Origin: Jannaschia sp. W003
Lineage (GTDB): Bacteria > Pseudomonadota > Alphaproteobacteria > Rhodobacterales > Rhodobacteraceae
Assembly: GCF_025144335.1 (NCBI RefSeq)
Contig: NZ_CP083539.1
Location: forward strand, 1,055,501-1,119,500
Length of the DNA stretch: 64,000 nucleotides
Direction: 5' to 3'
Part shown: positions 41,061 through 50,355 of the stretch, piece after piece
Numbering within the stretch: the stretch's first letter is position 1
How the letters are laid out: the number at the start of each line of letters is the position of its first letter
The notes under the pieces: model-generated
Told to the model about the DNA's origin: nothing
The model's database searches: none
Seen by the model: the letters and a program-made list of their open reading frames with translations, nothing else
Position numbers and translations under genes: made by a program

Positions 41061-42371
41061 TCAGCGGAACGAGCCGGGCATCAGCGTGCGCGGCAGCCAC
41101 AGGGCGATCTCCGGAAACACGATGATCGCCACGAGGATCAGCAGCATCGGTACGAGGATGATCACCACGTCGCGCATCACCTGCACCACGTTCATGCCCC
41201 CGATCGCCGCCGAGATCAGCAGGCACAGCCCGTAGGGCGGCGTGACCAGCCCAAAGGCGAGGCTGACGATGCCGATGATCGCAAAGGCAATGGGGTCGAT
41301 CCCGGCGGCCTGCGCCACGGGCATCAGCACGGTGCCGAGGATGATGATCGTGGGGATCGCGTCGATGAAGAGGCCGAAGAACAGGAACAGCGCCGCGATC
41401 ATCACCGCCGTGCCGAAGGGGCCGAACTCCATCGCCGTCATCGCGCCCACGATCAGGCGCGGCACGTTGTAGAAGGACAGCATCCAGCCGAAGGCCGAGG
41501 CCGTCCCGATCGCGAAGAGCGAGATCGCCGCGAAGCGCGCGGTGTCGTAGAGGATGCCGCCCAGGTCGCGCAGCGTGACGGTGCGGTACACGAACATGCC
41601 CAGGATCAGCGCGTAGCCCGCGGCGATGATCGCGCTCTCGGTGGGGGTGACGATGCCGCCCACGATGCCGCCGATCACCAGGATCGGGGTCAGCATCGCC
41701 AGCGCGGCGCCTTTGAACGCCTCCCAGAACGCGCTCCTGGTGGGGCGGAGCGCGATGGGGTAGTCGTAGATCTTGGCGTAGGCGTAGACCGTGGACGTCA
41801 GCGCCAGCCCGATCAGCAGCCCCGGGATCGCGCCGCCGAGGAAGAGCGCGCCCACCGAGACCTGCATCACGCCGCCCCAGACCACCATCAGGATCGAGGG
41901 GGGGATGATGACGCCCATAACGGACGAGCAGGCGGTGATGGCGATGGCGAAGCGCGTGTCGTAGCCCTCGCGCTGCATGGCGGGGATCAGGATCTTGCCG
42001 CAGCCCGCCGCATCCGCCGTGGACGAGCCCGAGATGCCCGCGAAGAGCATCGAGACGGCCACGTTCACATGGCCCAGCCCGCCCGGCATCCAGCCCGTGA
42101 GCACGCGGGCGAAGGCGATCAGGCGGTCAGTGACCTTGCCGGAGTTCATGAGGTTCGCGGCCAAGAGGAAGAACGGCACGGCGAGCAGGATGAACGAGTT
42201 GTACGACTGGAACATCCGGTCGATCACGATGAATGGCGTGAGCCGCAGCTCCAGCACCACGATCGGGATCGTGGCGATGCCGAGCGCGAAGGCGACCGGC
42301 ACGCGGATGAACACCATCACGAGGAACGAGCCGACGAGGACGAGGCAGGCGAGGCCGGTGGATACGATCAC
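41061..42371 (-). CDS. dctM: TRAP transporter large membrane subunit (DctM)
   Basis: A 436-residue membrane protein with about 12 spans and DctM signatures: 'AVSMLFAGISGSSTADAAGCGKILIPAM', 'VMGVIIPPSILMVVWG' and 'IVTPTESAIIAAGYALILG'. It moves the substrate with Na+ coupling, fed by DctP. The start is a GTG at 42371 that overlaps the dctQ stop (GTGA). With the dehydratase and dehydrogenases next door, a sugar acid is the likely cargo. Confidence 0.92.
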   Translation of the reverse strand: MIVSTGLACLVLVGSFLVMVFIRVPVAFALGIATIPIVVLELRLTPFIVIDRMFQSYNSFILLAVPFFLLAANLMNSGKVTDRLIAFARVLTGWMPGGLGHVNVAVSMLFAGISGSSTADAAGCGKILIPAMQREGYDTRFAIAITACSSVMGVIIPPSILMVVWGGVMQVSVGALFLGGAIPGLLIGLALTSTVYAYAKIYDYPIALRPTRSAFWEAFKGAALAMLTPILVIGGIVGGIVTPTESAIIAAGYALILGMFVYRTVTLRDLGGILYDTARFAAISLFAIGTASAFGWMLSFYNVPRLIVGAMTAMEFGPFGTAVMIAALFLFFGLFIDAIPTIIILGTVLMPVAQAAGIDPIAFAIIGIVSLAFGLVTPPYGLCLLISAAIGGMNVVQVMRDVVIILVPMLLILVAIIVFPEIALWLPRTLMPGSFR

Positions 42372-42859
42372 GACGCGGCCCCCGCTTGGCGGTACTCGGC
42401 CCAGGCCTCGGCGAGGCGGTAGGCGGTGAACACGGTCCACACCAGACCCGCGATCGGCACCGAGACGTAGGTGACCATGAGGTTGGCCCGCATCATCACC
42501 GAGCGCTGGTTGCCGCCGAAGGCGGCGTAGTCGAGGCCGTACCAGAAGAAGTAGAGCGAGAAGACCCCGATCAGCAGGAGCACGACGGCCTTCTGCAGGA
42601 GGCGGGCGAGGGGGCGCTCGGCGTCGGGCAGGACGCGCACGTCGAAGTGGGTGCCGTCCCAGACCGCCACCATCGCGCCGATCATCACGATCCACACGAA
42701 GATGAAGGTCGACAGCTCCTCGGTCCACAGGAAGGTCGGGATCAGCCCCGTGTAGCGCGAGATCACCTGCATCGCGACGGGGATGGCCAGCGCCCCCATC
42801 AGCACGGCGAGCAGCACGCGCAGCCCGTCGCAGAACCTGTCGAGCATCCGTCCGATCAT
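42368..42859 (-). CDS. dctQ: TRAP transporter small membrane subunit (DctQ)
   Basis: A 163-residue protein with four membrane spans, typical of DctQ: 'FCDGLRVLLAVLMGALAIPVAMQVISRYTGLIPTFLWTEELSTFIFVWIVMIGAMVA' contains the conserved W-x-E-E-x-S-x3-F-V-W pattern. It pairs with DctM. It overlaps dctM by 4 nt and is separated from dctP by an attenuator-like hairpin. Confidence 0.92.
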   Translation of the reverse strand: MIGRMLDRFCDGLRVLLAVLMGALAIPVAMQVISRYTGLIPTFLWTEELSTFIFVWIVMIGAMVAVWDGTHFDVRVLPDAERPLARLLQKAVVLLLIGVFSLYFFWYGLDYAAFGGNQRSVMMRANLMVTYVSVPIAGLVWTVFTAYRLAEAWAEYRQAGAAS

Positions 42860-42884
42860 TTCGGGAGTCCTTGGGAGGGGAAAC

Positions 42885-42908
42885 GGGGAGCGCCGCGTCG
42901 GCGCCCCC
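42885..42908 (-). terminator. dctP-dctQ intergenic hairpin, probable partial terminator
   Basis: GGGG-A-GCGCCG, loop CGT, CGGCGC-CCCC: a 10-bp stem with one bulged A. It lies between the binding protein and the membrane genes; such hairpins keep DctP in excess over DctQM. Confidence 0.6.
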
Positions 42909-42944
42909 CTGGCGCGCCCCCCGGGGAGGGCGGGCGGCGCGTCG

Positions 42945-43934
42945 TCACATGCCGCGGATGCGCTCGAGCAGCTCGGTGGCGCCCAGCTCGGCGGCGTAGG
43001 CGTCCTGCACGGGCTTCACGCGCTCGAGCATCTCGTCGCGGCCCTCGAACTCCTGCACCTGAATCTGGCCGGCATCGACCATCTCCTGCAGCTTCTCGCC
43101 GTCCTCGCGCGATTCGAGCTCGCGGCCGTAGGCGCCGGCCTCCTCGCCCGCTTCCATGATCGCGGCCTGCAGGTCCTCGGGCAGGGCGTCGAAGGTCTTG
43201 GCCGACACCACGATGGGCCGCACGGTGATGGTGTGCTGCGTCTTGGTGACGTGGGGGGCGACCTCGTAGAACTTGAGGTTCTGGATCGAGGCGGCCTCGT
43301 TCTCGAAGCCCGCGATCACGCCGGTCTGGATGGCGTTGTAGACCTCGTTGTAGGCGATCGCGGAAGGCGCCGCGCCAACGGCCGCGAAGGTCTGGGCCTG
43401 GATCGGCGCGCCCATCACCCGCATGCGGTGGCCCGACAGCTCGTCCATGTTGGCGATCGGCTCGGCCGAGACGAGGTTGCGCACGCCGCCGCCGGTGTAG
43501 CCCACGATCACGATGCCGGCCTTCTCGCGCAGCTCCTCCTCGAGGGGGGCGAGCGCGTCCGAGGACAGCACCGCGTTCCAGTGGTCGAGGTCGCGGAACA
43601 GGAACGGCATGTCCATCAGCGGGATGGATTCCGAGAACACCGCCATGTTGGAGGGGGCGATGATCGTGTAGTCGACCGCGACGCCCTGGTTGAGGTAGGT
43701 GACGTAGTCGCTCTCGACGCCGAGCTCGCCGTTCAGGCGCAGGTCGAACTCGACCTCGCCGTCGTACTTCTCCTGCACCAGCTCCTCGAAGCGGCGCAGC
43801 GTTTTGGTGAAGGCGTGCTCCTCGTCGAACATCGAGGCGCCGCGCAGCGTCACCTCCTGCGCGACGGCGGCGAGCGGCGTGGCGGCGATGGCGGCGGCGG
43901 CCACGAGGCCGAGCGTCCTGCGGTTGATCGTCAT
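42945..43934 (-). CDS. dctP: TRAP transporter periplasmic binding protein (DctP)
   Basis: A 329-residue secreted solute receptor with signal peptide (MTINRRTLGLVAAAAIAATPLAAVA) and DctP signatures: 'VAVDYTIIAPSNMAVFSESIPLMDMPFLFRDLDHWNAVL' and 'GHRMRVMGAPIQAQTFAAVGAAPSAIAYNEVYNAIQTGVIAGFENEAASI'. The conserved Arg in 'HRMRV' normally binds a carboxylate. Probably binds a sugar acid. RBS GGGAG before the ATG at 43934. Confidence 0.93.
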   Translation of the reverse strand: MTINRRTLGLVAAAAIAATPLAAVAQEVTLRGASMFDEEHAFTKTLRRFEELVQEKYDGEVEFDLRLNGELGVESDYVTYLNQGVAVDYTIIAPSNMAVFSESIPLMDMPFLFRDLDHWNAVLSSDALAPLEEELREKAGIVIVGYTGGGVRNLVSAEPIANMDELSGHRMRVMGAPIQAQTFAAVGAAPSAIAYNEVYNAIQTGVIAGFENEAASIQNLKFYEVAPHVTKTQHTITVRPIVVSAKTFDALPEDLQAAIMEAGEEAGAYGRELESREDGEKLQEMVDAGQIQVQEFEGRDEMLERVKPVQDAYAAELGATELLERIRGM

Positions 43935-44093
43935 GGCGGAATCTCCCTGTCCGGTCCCTTCGGGCGGAGATCGCGCCGTGCGCGGATGCGTCCCCGGACC
44001 CCGATAGGGCCCCGGGCGCACGGCGGCCGCTCGCGGCGCCGCCATGGCGCCCCGACCCCGCACCCGCGACGATCGAACTTCCTCCCGTCCGCG

Positions 44094-44108
44094 ACTGGTA
44101 TCCTAGTA
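44094..44108 (-). promoter_or_regulatory. operator-like repeat upstream of dctPQM
   Basis: ACTGGTATCCTAGTA, the reverse complement of a sequence sharing a 12-bp core (CTAGGATACCAG) with the site before 38673. It is 160 nt upstream of dctP, between the second dehydrogenase gene and dctP. Matching sites at both ends of the island point to one regulator. Confidence 0.65.
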
Positions 44109-44185
44109 TTCACGTTAAAGCAACGTGCACCGCGGTCCCGGACCAACGGGTGCCGCGAAGGCGCCGTTGCGCCCGTGTCGACCCG

Positions 44186-45202
44186 TCAGCCCGGCAGGTC
44201 CACCGCGTGCCCCGCGCGCGACGACCGCTCGATCGCGTCGATCAGCCGGTGCGCGGCCAGCGCCTCGCGGCCCGGCACCATGGGCGGGCGCCCCGTGCGG
44301 AGGGCGTCCGCGAAGTCCGCGATCACGGCGGCGTGCCAAGCGTGCTTCGGGCCCTCCACGGTCGCCTCGACAGCGCTGCACCCGTCGCGCCAGTCCACCC
44401 GCAAGTCCGCTCGGCCCACGCGCAGCGAGGCGTGCTCGAAGTGGAGCGCGATGGACTCCGGCGCGGGCGGGAAGCTGGCCGTTGTCGCCACCAGCGAGCC
44501 CGCCGCGCCGCAGGCGAAGCGCAGGCCCGCGGCGGCGAAGTCCTCGGCTTCCATGCGGTGCAGCGGCGTGGTGGCCGTCATGGCCTGCACGCGCGCCACC
44601 GGCCCCGCGAGCGAGAGCGCGAGGTCGATCGTGTGGATACCTTGCGTCAGCAGCACGCCGCCGCCGTCGCGGGCGTAGGTGCCGCGCCCCAGCTCGTCGT
44701 AGTAGCTCTGCGGCCGCCAGAGCGGCGCGGCGATCTCCACCATGCCGAGCCGCCCGAGCCGCCCCGACGCCATGTGCGCCGCCGCGGCGCGTCCCGGCTC
44801 GCCCGCGCGGTGCTGGAGCAGCATGCCCAGGGGCACGCCCGCCCGCTCGCAGGTCTCCACCACGCGCTCCGCCTCGGCGAGGCTGCGCGCGACTGGCTTC
44901 TCCAGGAGCACGCCCTTGCCTGCCGCCGCCAGCGTCCCGATGGGGCCGTCGCGCACGCTCGGCGGCGTGGCGACGATGGCGAAGTGAACGCCCGGGTCCG
45001 CCGCAACCGCGCCCAGGTCGGCGGTCAGCTCCGGGGCGGGACCGTCGTATGCGGCGGCGAGGGGCGCGGCCCGCTCGGGCCGCCGCGCCACGATCCAGCG
45101 CAGGCGCACGCGGTCCCCCAGCGCCGAGAGCGCGGCGACGTGGAGCGGGGCGATCATGCCCGCGCCCACCAATGCGACGCCGAGCGGCGCGGCGCCGGTC
45201 AC
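44186..45202 (-). CDS. second Gfo/Idh/MocA family dehydrogenase
   Basis: A 338-residue NAD(P)-dependent dehydrogenase: Rossmann motif 'GVALVGAGMIAPLHVAALSALG', 'GKGVLLEKPVARSLAEAERVVETCERAGVPLGML' with the catalytic K-P. It differs clearly from the first dehydrogenase (38673), so it is not a recent duplicate. Likely part of the same sugar-acid pathway, judging from the neighbouring TRAP transporter and dehydratase; the exact reaction is unknown. Confidence 0.88.
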   Translation of the reverse strand: MTGAAPLGVALVGAGMIAPLHVAALSALGDRVRLRWIVARRPERAAPLAAAYDGPAPELTADLGAVAADPGVHFAIVATPPSVRDGPIGTLAAAGKGVLLEKPVARSLAEAERVVETCERAGVPLGMLLQHRAGEPGRAAAAHMASGRLGRLGMVEIAAPLWRPQSYYDELGRGTYARDGGGVLLTQGIHTIDLALSLAGPVARVQAMTATTPLHRMEAEDFAAAGLRFACGAAGSLVATTASFPPAPESIALHFEHASLRVGRADLRVDWRDGCSAVEATVEGPKHAWHAAVIADFADALRTGRPPMVPGREALAAHRLIDAIERSSRAGHAVDLPG

Positions 45203-45230
45203 GCGGAACCCATGCGGAGCAGGGGCAGCC

Positions 45231-46016
45231 TCACTCGTCGGGGACGACCGAGGCGTCGAAGTGGCCGATGTCGGGCTTGGCCGAGCCGAGGCGAATGTAG
45301 CCGAGCACGCGGTTTGCGCGCGTGGGGTCCACCACCAGCATCTCGCCCTCGTAGACCGAGAACTCGGTCAGCTCCTGGATGTTGGTGAAGTGCGAGATCA
45401 CCAGCAGCGGCCCCTCCGCCTCGCCGCCCTCGCCGTCCCACGCCGAGATGCGCTCGCGCATGTCAGTGACGTTGGGCGCGCCCTGGAGCGAGAGGAGGAG
45501 GTTGAGGCTCGGGTCGGTGTCGACCTTGATGTCGCGCATGATCTCGGGGTCGACCCGCTCCATGCCGGCCACGATCGCGTCGAACGTCTCCTGGTTGCGG
45601 CACCACTGGCTGACCACCACCCGCGAGGGCACCAGCTCGTTGGCGACTAGGAGCGCGCCGAGGTCGCGCATCTGGGTCTTGCCGTCCTCGGTCATGATCC
45701 GCTGGTTGTCGCAGTCGTCGGGCGCGACGTCGGTGCGGTCGCGCTTCGACCAGTCCGTGGGGCCGTGGCGCATCAGGAGCACGATGTCGCTGCGGAACAG
45801 GTCGTCGAGCATCTGGTAGGGCTCGAAGCGCAGAACCTCCGAGACGCCCTCGCCGGCGGCGGCGGGCATCGTCATGGACATCTCGCCCAGGTGCGTGCCG
45901 ATCTGCGCGATGGCGCCGCGAATGTCCCCGGTCTCCACTCGTTCGGTCTGCGCCGTGGCGGGCGCGGCGGCGAGGGCGACGCAGGCCGCGAGGAGCGGCG
46001 TAAGGACGGTTCGCAT
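45231..46016 (-). CDS. secreted histidine phosphatase family protein
   Basis: A 261-residue protein with a signal peptide (MRTVLTPLLAACVALAAAPATA) and the catalytic 'VLLMRHGPTDWSKRD' motif (R-H-G). The second histidine is in 'LLVISHFTNIQELTEFSVYEGEMLVVDP'. The family contains phosphoglycerate mutases and phosphatases; as a secreted single domain, an extracytoplasmic phosphomonoesterase is likely. The start at 46016 gives the signal peptide exactly. Confidence 0.87.
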   Translation of the reverse strand: MRTVLTPLLAACVALAAAPATAQTERVETGDIRGAIAQIGTHLGEMSMTMPAAAGEGVSEVLRFEPYQMLDDLFRSDIVLLMRHGPTDWSKRDRTDVAPDDCDNQRIMTEDGKTQMRDLGALLVANELVPSRVVVSQWCRNQETFDAIVAGMERVDPEIMRDIKVDTDPSLNLLLSLQGAPNVTDMRERISAWDGEGGEAEGPLLVISHFTNIQELTEFSVYEGEMLVVDPTRANRVLGYIRLGSAKPDIGHFDASVVPDE

Positions 46017-46093
46017 TGGGGGAATCCTCGAGGTTAGGCCAGAGCCATACATAGGGGGACGCCGGCCGGGTTCCATGCCCCCCGCCCGCGCCC

Positions 46094-46639
46094 TCAGAGC
46101 GCGCGGGCGACGATCTCGGCCAGCTGCAGCCAGACCGCCTCGTGGGCGGCGATGATGGCGGGGTAGCCGTCGCCCGCCACGGGGGCCGTGAGGGCGAAGG
46201 TCTCGATCTGCCCCGAGCGGGCCACCTCGTCGCGGATCGCGTAGAAGCCGGTGAAGCGCAGCGTGCCCGACGCCTGCACGATCATGTCCTCGACCGTGAC
46301 CGTCACCTCGCGCTCCGGAAAGCCCGCGAGGGGCCAGGGCTCGACCCCCACCTCGGCGTCGGTGATCATGTTGAGGTGCCGCGCCAGCGACACCTGCAGC
46401 GCGCGGTCCGGCAGGTCGGCCCACAGCTTGTCGGTGTCCGTGACCAGGCTGCCGTCGGCGCGTTGGATCGGGATCTCCTGGTTGACCGCGTATTCCGGCA
46501 TGGAGACCGCGTTCACCATGACCGTCTCGGCGGTTACGTTCACGCGCAGCTCCGAGCGCGCGGGGGGCGGGGCGAAGAACTCGGTGCCGTCGCCGCAGGC
46601 GGCCAGCAGGAGCGCCAGGAGGGGAAGGATCGCGCGCAT
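46094..46639 (-). CDS. pqiC: PqiC-type outer membrane lipoprotein
   Basis: A 181-residue lipoprotein with lipobox 'LLAAC' and the ABC-transport auxiliary fold of PqiC ('VMVNAVSMPEYAVNQEIPIQRADGSLVTDTDKLWADLPDRALQVSLARHLNMI'). In E. coli PqiC forms an outer-membrane ring that receives the PqiB tunnel. It is the last gene of the pqi operon, 95 nt after pqiB. The start at 46639 is chosen because it begins the lipobox signal. Confidence 0.88.
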   Translation of the reverse strand: MRAILPLLALLLAACGDGTEFFAPPPARSELRVNVTAETVMVNAVSMPEYAVNQEIPIQRADGSLVTDTDKLWADLPDRALQVSLARHLNMITDAEVGVEPWPLAGFPEREVTVTVEDMIVQASGTLRFTGFYAIRDEVARSGQIETFALTAPVAGDGYPAIIAAHEAVWLQLAEIVARAL

Positions 46640-46734
46640 GGGAAGGCCTCGCTTGGGTCGCGGTCGTGTCTGCGGGAGGGGACGGGCCGTGCGCAATGCA
46701 CGGCCCGACCGGGCGCGCTGTTTTCGCCGCGACG

Positions 46735-49700
46735 CTAGCGTCCGAGCAACAGCGAGTTCGGATTGCGCTCGATGGTGCGCGACAGCGACGAGACGTCCTC
46801 GGCGGCCCGGGTCGCCGCGCGCAGGGTGGAGTAGAGCTCCTGCGCGATGCGGCTCTCGCTGTTGTAGGAGGCCAGCACCTCGGTGGCCGAGGTGGACAGC
46901 CCCTGCAGCCGCGCGAGCAGCGCCGGAAGGTCCGCCGCCGCGCCCTCGATGCCCCCCGCGGCGCTCGCGGCCGAGACGAGGGCCGCGTTCAGGTTGTCGA
47001 GCGCCCCGCCGGTGCGGATCGTCTCCACCGTGCGCCGCAGCTCCTCGAGCGTGTTCGAGAGCACCACGGGCACGTCGCCCGCCTCGTCCGACGACAGGAA
47101 CAGGTCGGCGGTGACCATAAGGTCGGTGGTGGCGTTGACCAGTTCGTCCAGTGCGAGGTCGTTGGCCTTGGCCGAGAGCTGCGTGAGGTTGCCAGCCAGG
47201 ACCTCGGCCTCCGCCAGCACGCGCTGGGCCGACGCGGACAGCTCCGGCAGCCCCTGCGTGGAGTCGGCCACCGACGTGGCCGCCTGCTCCGCCGCGGCGA
47301 GCGCCGAGGTGAGGGCGGCGGCGGCCTCGGCCTGCCGGATCTCGTCGGTAATCGCGCGGATGTCGGCGGTGATTAGTGGCAGGTCCGCGAGCAGCGCCTG
47401 GATCTCGGGCGCGCCGAGGATCGCGCGGGCGTCCTCCACGAGCCCCCGCGCGGCGGCGGGCAGGGCGCGGGCGCCCTCGCTGTCCAGGATGTCCGCGGCC
47501 CCGCCCACGGCGCGGTCGAGCGAGGCGCGCAAGGAAGCCAGATCGGCGGTCCCGGCGGCCACGTTCTCCGTGGCGGTCTCGATCGAGGCGAGCGAGGCCT
47601 CGATGCGCGCGGCGGCCTCGGGCGTGGCGACGCCCTCGGCCATGGTGCGCAGGCCCGCGGCCACGGCGGCGGTGTCCTGCAGGATCGCATCGATCTCCGG
47701 CCCGGCGAGCACGTCGCTCGCGCCGGCCAAGGCGTCGGTGGCCTCGGCGAGCGTGCCGCGCAGGGCGGCGGGCAGGGCCTGGGTGTCCTCGGAGGAGAGG
47801 ATCGCGGCGGCGCCCTCGGCGGCGCGGTCGATCGAGGCGCGCAGGGTGCCGAGGTCGGCGGTGCCGGCCTCGACGTTGCGCGCCGTGGCCTCCACGGCGG
47901 CGAGCGCCTCCGTGAGGCCCGCGGAGAGGGCGGCCCCGTCGATGCCCTCGGCGATGGCGCGGGCCTCGGAGGCGGCGGCGGCCACGTCGGCGAGGATCGC
48001 CGCGATCTCGGGCGCGGCCAACGCGTCGCTGGCGCCCTGCAGCGCGGAGCGGGCGAGGCCGGGCAGGGCCTGCGTGTCCTCGGAGGCCAGCAGCGCCTCG
48101 GTGCCGTCCAGCGTCGACTGGAGGCTGGCGCGCAGGTCTCCCAGATCGCGGGTGCCCTTGGCGACGTTGCGCGCCACCGTGCGCAGGTCCTGCGCTGCGG
48201 CGGCCACGGCGGCGGCGGTCTCGGGGGTCGCGGCGCCCTCGGCCACGGTGCGCAACCCGGCGGCCACGGCGGCCGCGTCGGCGAGGATGGCTTCCAGCTG
48301 CGGGCCGGCGAAGGCGGTGCTCGCGCCCTCGAGCGTCTCGCGGGCGAGACCCGGGATCGCCTGGGTGTCGGCGGAGGCGAGCAGCGCGCGCGCGCCTTCC
48401 AGCGTGCCGTCGAGGGCGGCGCGCAGGGTGCCGAGGTCGGCAGTGCCCTCGGCCACGTTGCGGGCGGCGTCGTCGATGCCGGCCAGCGCGCCCTCGATGC
48501 GCTCGGCCACGGCGTCGGTGGCGATGCGCGCGGCGAGCTGGCGGATGTCGGTGGTGACCGCGGCGGTGGATTCCAGGATCGCCGCGATCTCGGGCGCGGC
48601 CAATACCGCGGTGCCGGCGTCCAGCGCGGCGCGCGCCGCGGCGGGCAGGGCCTGCGCGGCCTCCGAGGACACGAGGCGCCCGGCCTCGTCGAACAGCACC
48701 ACGGCGCCGTCGGCGATCTCTCCCAGGCGCTCGGTGCCGGCGGCCACGTTGGCGACGGCGACGTTGGCGCCCTCCAGCGTGTCGGCGAGGGTGGCCACGA
48801 TCTCGCGCTCGCGGATGCGCGCCGTGAGGGCGGCCACGTCAGCGGCGATGCTCTGGGCATCGAGCAGCACGGCGGCGGTCTCGGGCGCGGAGACGATGGC
48901 GCGCACGTCCGCGAGCAGCCCCTCGCCGCCGCGGATGGTGTCGAGCGCGGCGGAGGGGATGGCGCGGGTCGCCTCGTCGCCGGCGATGCGGTTGAGGTTC
49001 GCGAGGAGGTCGGTCGCCGACACCAGCAGCTCCTCGATGGGCAGCTCGTTGAAGCGCGACAGCACGCCCTCGGCGGTGGCGGTGAGCGATCCGCCCTCGG
49101 TCTCGATCGAGGGGATCACCGGGTTGTCGGCCACGCCCACTTCCAGCGCGGCGGGCGCGCCGCCCTCGACGGACACGAGGTCGACCGCCAGTTCGCCGCC
49201 GAGGATCGAGGTGGAGACGAGTTGCGCGCGCAGGCCGCGCTCCACGAGGGTGCCCACGAAGTCCACGCCGTCGAGGTCGCTCTCCATGGACTCGAGGCCC
49301 ATGCGGCTGGGCTGGATCGCCATGACCGCCAGCAGCTGCACCTCGCCGTCCGGATCGTCGGGGCGCACGAAGCCGGTGATCGAGGTGACCACGCCCACGC
49401 GCACGCCGCCGAAGCGCACGGGCGCGCCCTCCGACAGGCCCGCCGCGGCGGCCGGGAACAGGGCGGAGAAGCGTACCGCGCGCGAGGTGGGCGCCTCGAA
49501 GGTGGAGGCGAGGGCGTCGTCGCGGTCGTCGAAGATGTCGAATACGTGGCCGCGGTCGATGGGCTGCCCGCCCGAGATCAGCGTATCGAACACGACGCCG
49601 CCCTCCAGGATGGCGGCGAGCGAGCCGACGTTCAGCTCCAGCCCCGAGCCGCCCAGGGCCACGGACACGCCCGAGGCATCCCAGAAGCGCGTGGCCGACG

Positions 49701-50355
49701 AGAGCTGGCGGTCGTAGGGCGCGCGGATGAAGGCGTCGAGGCGCACCTCGGAGCCGTCGGGCGAGAGCGAGGGGGTGGCAACCTCGCCCACCTCGATGCC
49801 GCGGTAGAGGATCGGCGCGCCGGCCTCGAGGCGGGCGCCGTCGGCGGCGCGCAGCACGATCGCGGTGCCGCGCACCCCGGGCGGCACGATGGGCGGCGTG
49901 TCGGTTCCCGCGAACACCACCTTGGGCACGCCGATCTCGCTGTCCCAGACGCCCTGGATGTAGGTGCCCGAGAGGATCGTGTTCAGGCCCGTGACGCCGC
50001 GCGCCGAGACCGAGGGCTGCACCACCCAGAAGGCGGCGTCCTCGTCGAGGAAGGGGGCGATGTCCTTGCTGACCCGGATGTAGACGTTCACCGAGGCGAG
50101 GTCGGGCGAGAAGCCCACGTCCTCGACCACGCCCACGGTCACCTCCTTGAAGCGCAGCGTGGTCTCGCCGGCGGTCACGCCCGAGGCGTCCGGGAAGGCG
50201 ACCGCGATTAGCACGCCGCGGTTCGAGTAGGCCTGCCAGGCGATCGCCAGCGCGATCAGCACCGCGGCCATCGGCACGAGCCAGACCGCGGAGATGTTGC
50301 CGCGGCGGCGGCGCAGGGGCTCGGCGACGGGGGTGTGGGGCGTGGGATCGGTCAT
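46735..50355 (-). CDS. pqiB: giant PqiB, MCE-domain periplasmic tunnel protein
   Basis: A 1206-residue protein, about twice the length of E. coli PqiB. One N-terminal membrane span ('NISAVWLVPMAAVLIALAIAWQAY') is followed by three MCE domains, recognisable by 'GVTAGETTLRFKEVTVGVVEDVGF', 'RLEAGAPILYRGIEVGEVATPSL' and 'GLSEGAPVRFGGVRVGVVTSI'. From about residue 570 there is a long alpha-helical region with about five 97-residue repeats, and a C-terminal 'LRAATRAAEDVSSLSRTIERNPNSLLLG' end. MCE rings with a helical needle carry lipids between membranes; this one should span a greater distance. It starts in ATGA overlap with pqiA. Confidence 0.93.
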   Translation of the reverse strand: MTDPTPHTPVAEPLRRRRGNISAVWLVPMAAVLIALAIAWQAYSNRGVLIAVAFPDASGVTAGETTLRFKEVTVGVVEDVGFSPDLASVNVYIRVSKDIAPFLDEDAAFWVVQPSVSARGVTGLNTILSGTYIQGVWDSEIGVPKVVFAGTDTPPIVPPGVRGTAIVLRAADGARLEAGAPILYRGIEVGEVATPSLSPDGSEVRLDAFIRAPYDRQLSSATRFWDASGVSVALGGSGLELNVGSLAAILEGGVVFDTLISGGQPIDRGHVFDIFDDRDDALASTFEAPTSRAVRFSALFPAAAAGLSEGAPVRFGGVRVGVVTSITGFVRPDDPDGEVQLLAVMAIQPSRMGLESMESDLDGVDFVGTLVERGLRAQLVSTSILGGELAVDLVSVEGGAPAALEVGVADNPVIPSIETEGGSLTATAEGVLSRFNELPIEELLVSATDLLANLNRIAGDEATRAIPSAALDTIRGGEGLLADVRAIVSAPETAAVLLDAQSIAADVAALTARIREREIVATLADTLEGANVAVANVAAGTERLGEIADGAVVLFDEAGRLVSSEAAQALPAAARAALDAGTAVLAAPEIAAILESTAAVTTDIRQLAARIATDAVAERIEGALAGIDDAARNVAEGTADLGTLRAALDGTLEGARALLASADTQAIPGLARETLEGASTAFAGPQLEAILADAAAVAAGLRTVAEGAATPETAAAVAAAAQDLRTVARNVAKGTRDLGDLRASLQSTLDGTEALLASEDTQALPGLARSALQGASDALAAPEIAAILADVAAAASEARAIAEGIDGAALSAGLTEALAAVEATARNVEAGTADLGTLRASIDRAAEGAAAILSSEDTQALPAALRGTLAEATDALAGASDVLAGPEIDAILQDTAAVAAGLRTMAEGVATPEAAARIEASLASIETATENVAAGTADLASLRASLDRAVGGAADILDSEGARALPAAARGLVEDARAILGAPEIQALLADLPLITADIRAITDEIRQAEAAAALTSALAAAEQAATSVADSTQGLPELSASAQRVLAEAEVLAGNLTQLSAKANDLALDELVNATTDLMVTADLFLSSDEAGDVPVVLSNTLEELRRTVETIRTGGALDNLNAALVSAASAAGGIEGAAADLPALLARLQGLSTSATEVLASYNSESRIAQELYSTLRAATRAAEDVSSLSRTIERNPNSLLLGR
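47230..48750 (-). repeat. 97-residue (291-bp) helical tandem repeats in PqiB
   Basis: Consecutive copies begin 'GTADLGTLRAALDG', 'GTRDLGDLRASLQS', 'GTADLGTLRASIDR' and 'GTADLASLRASLDR' and share 'EDTQALP', 'ALAAPEIAAIL' and 'AEG...ARNVA'. The first two complete units are 97 residues each; the third is 104, the extra seven residues being one heptad. More degenerate partial copies flank them. Confidence 0.8.
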
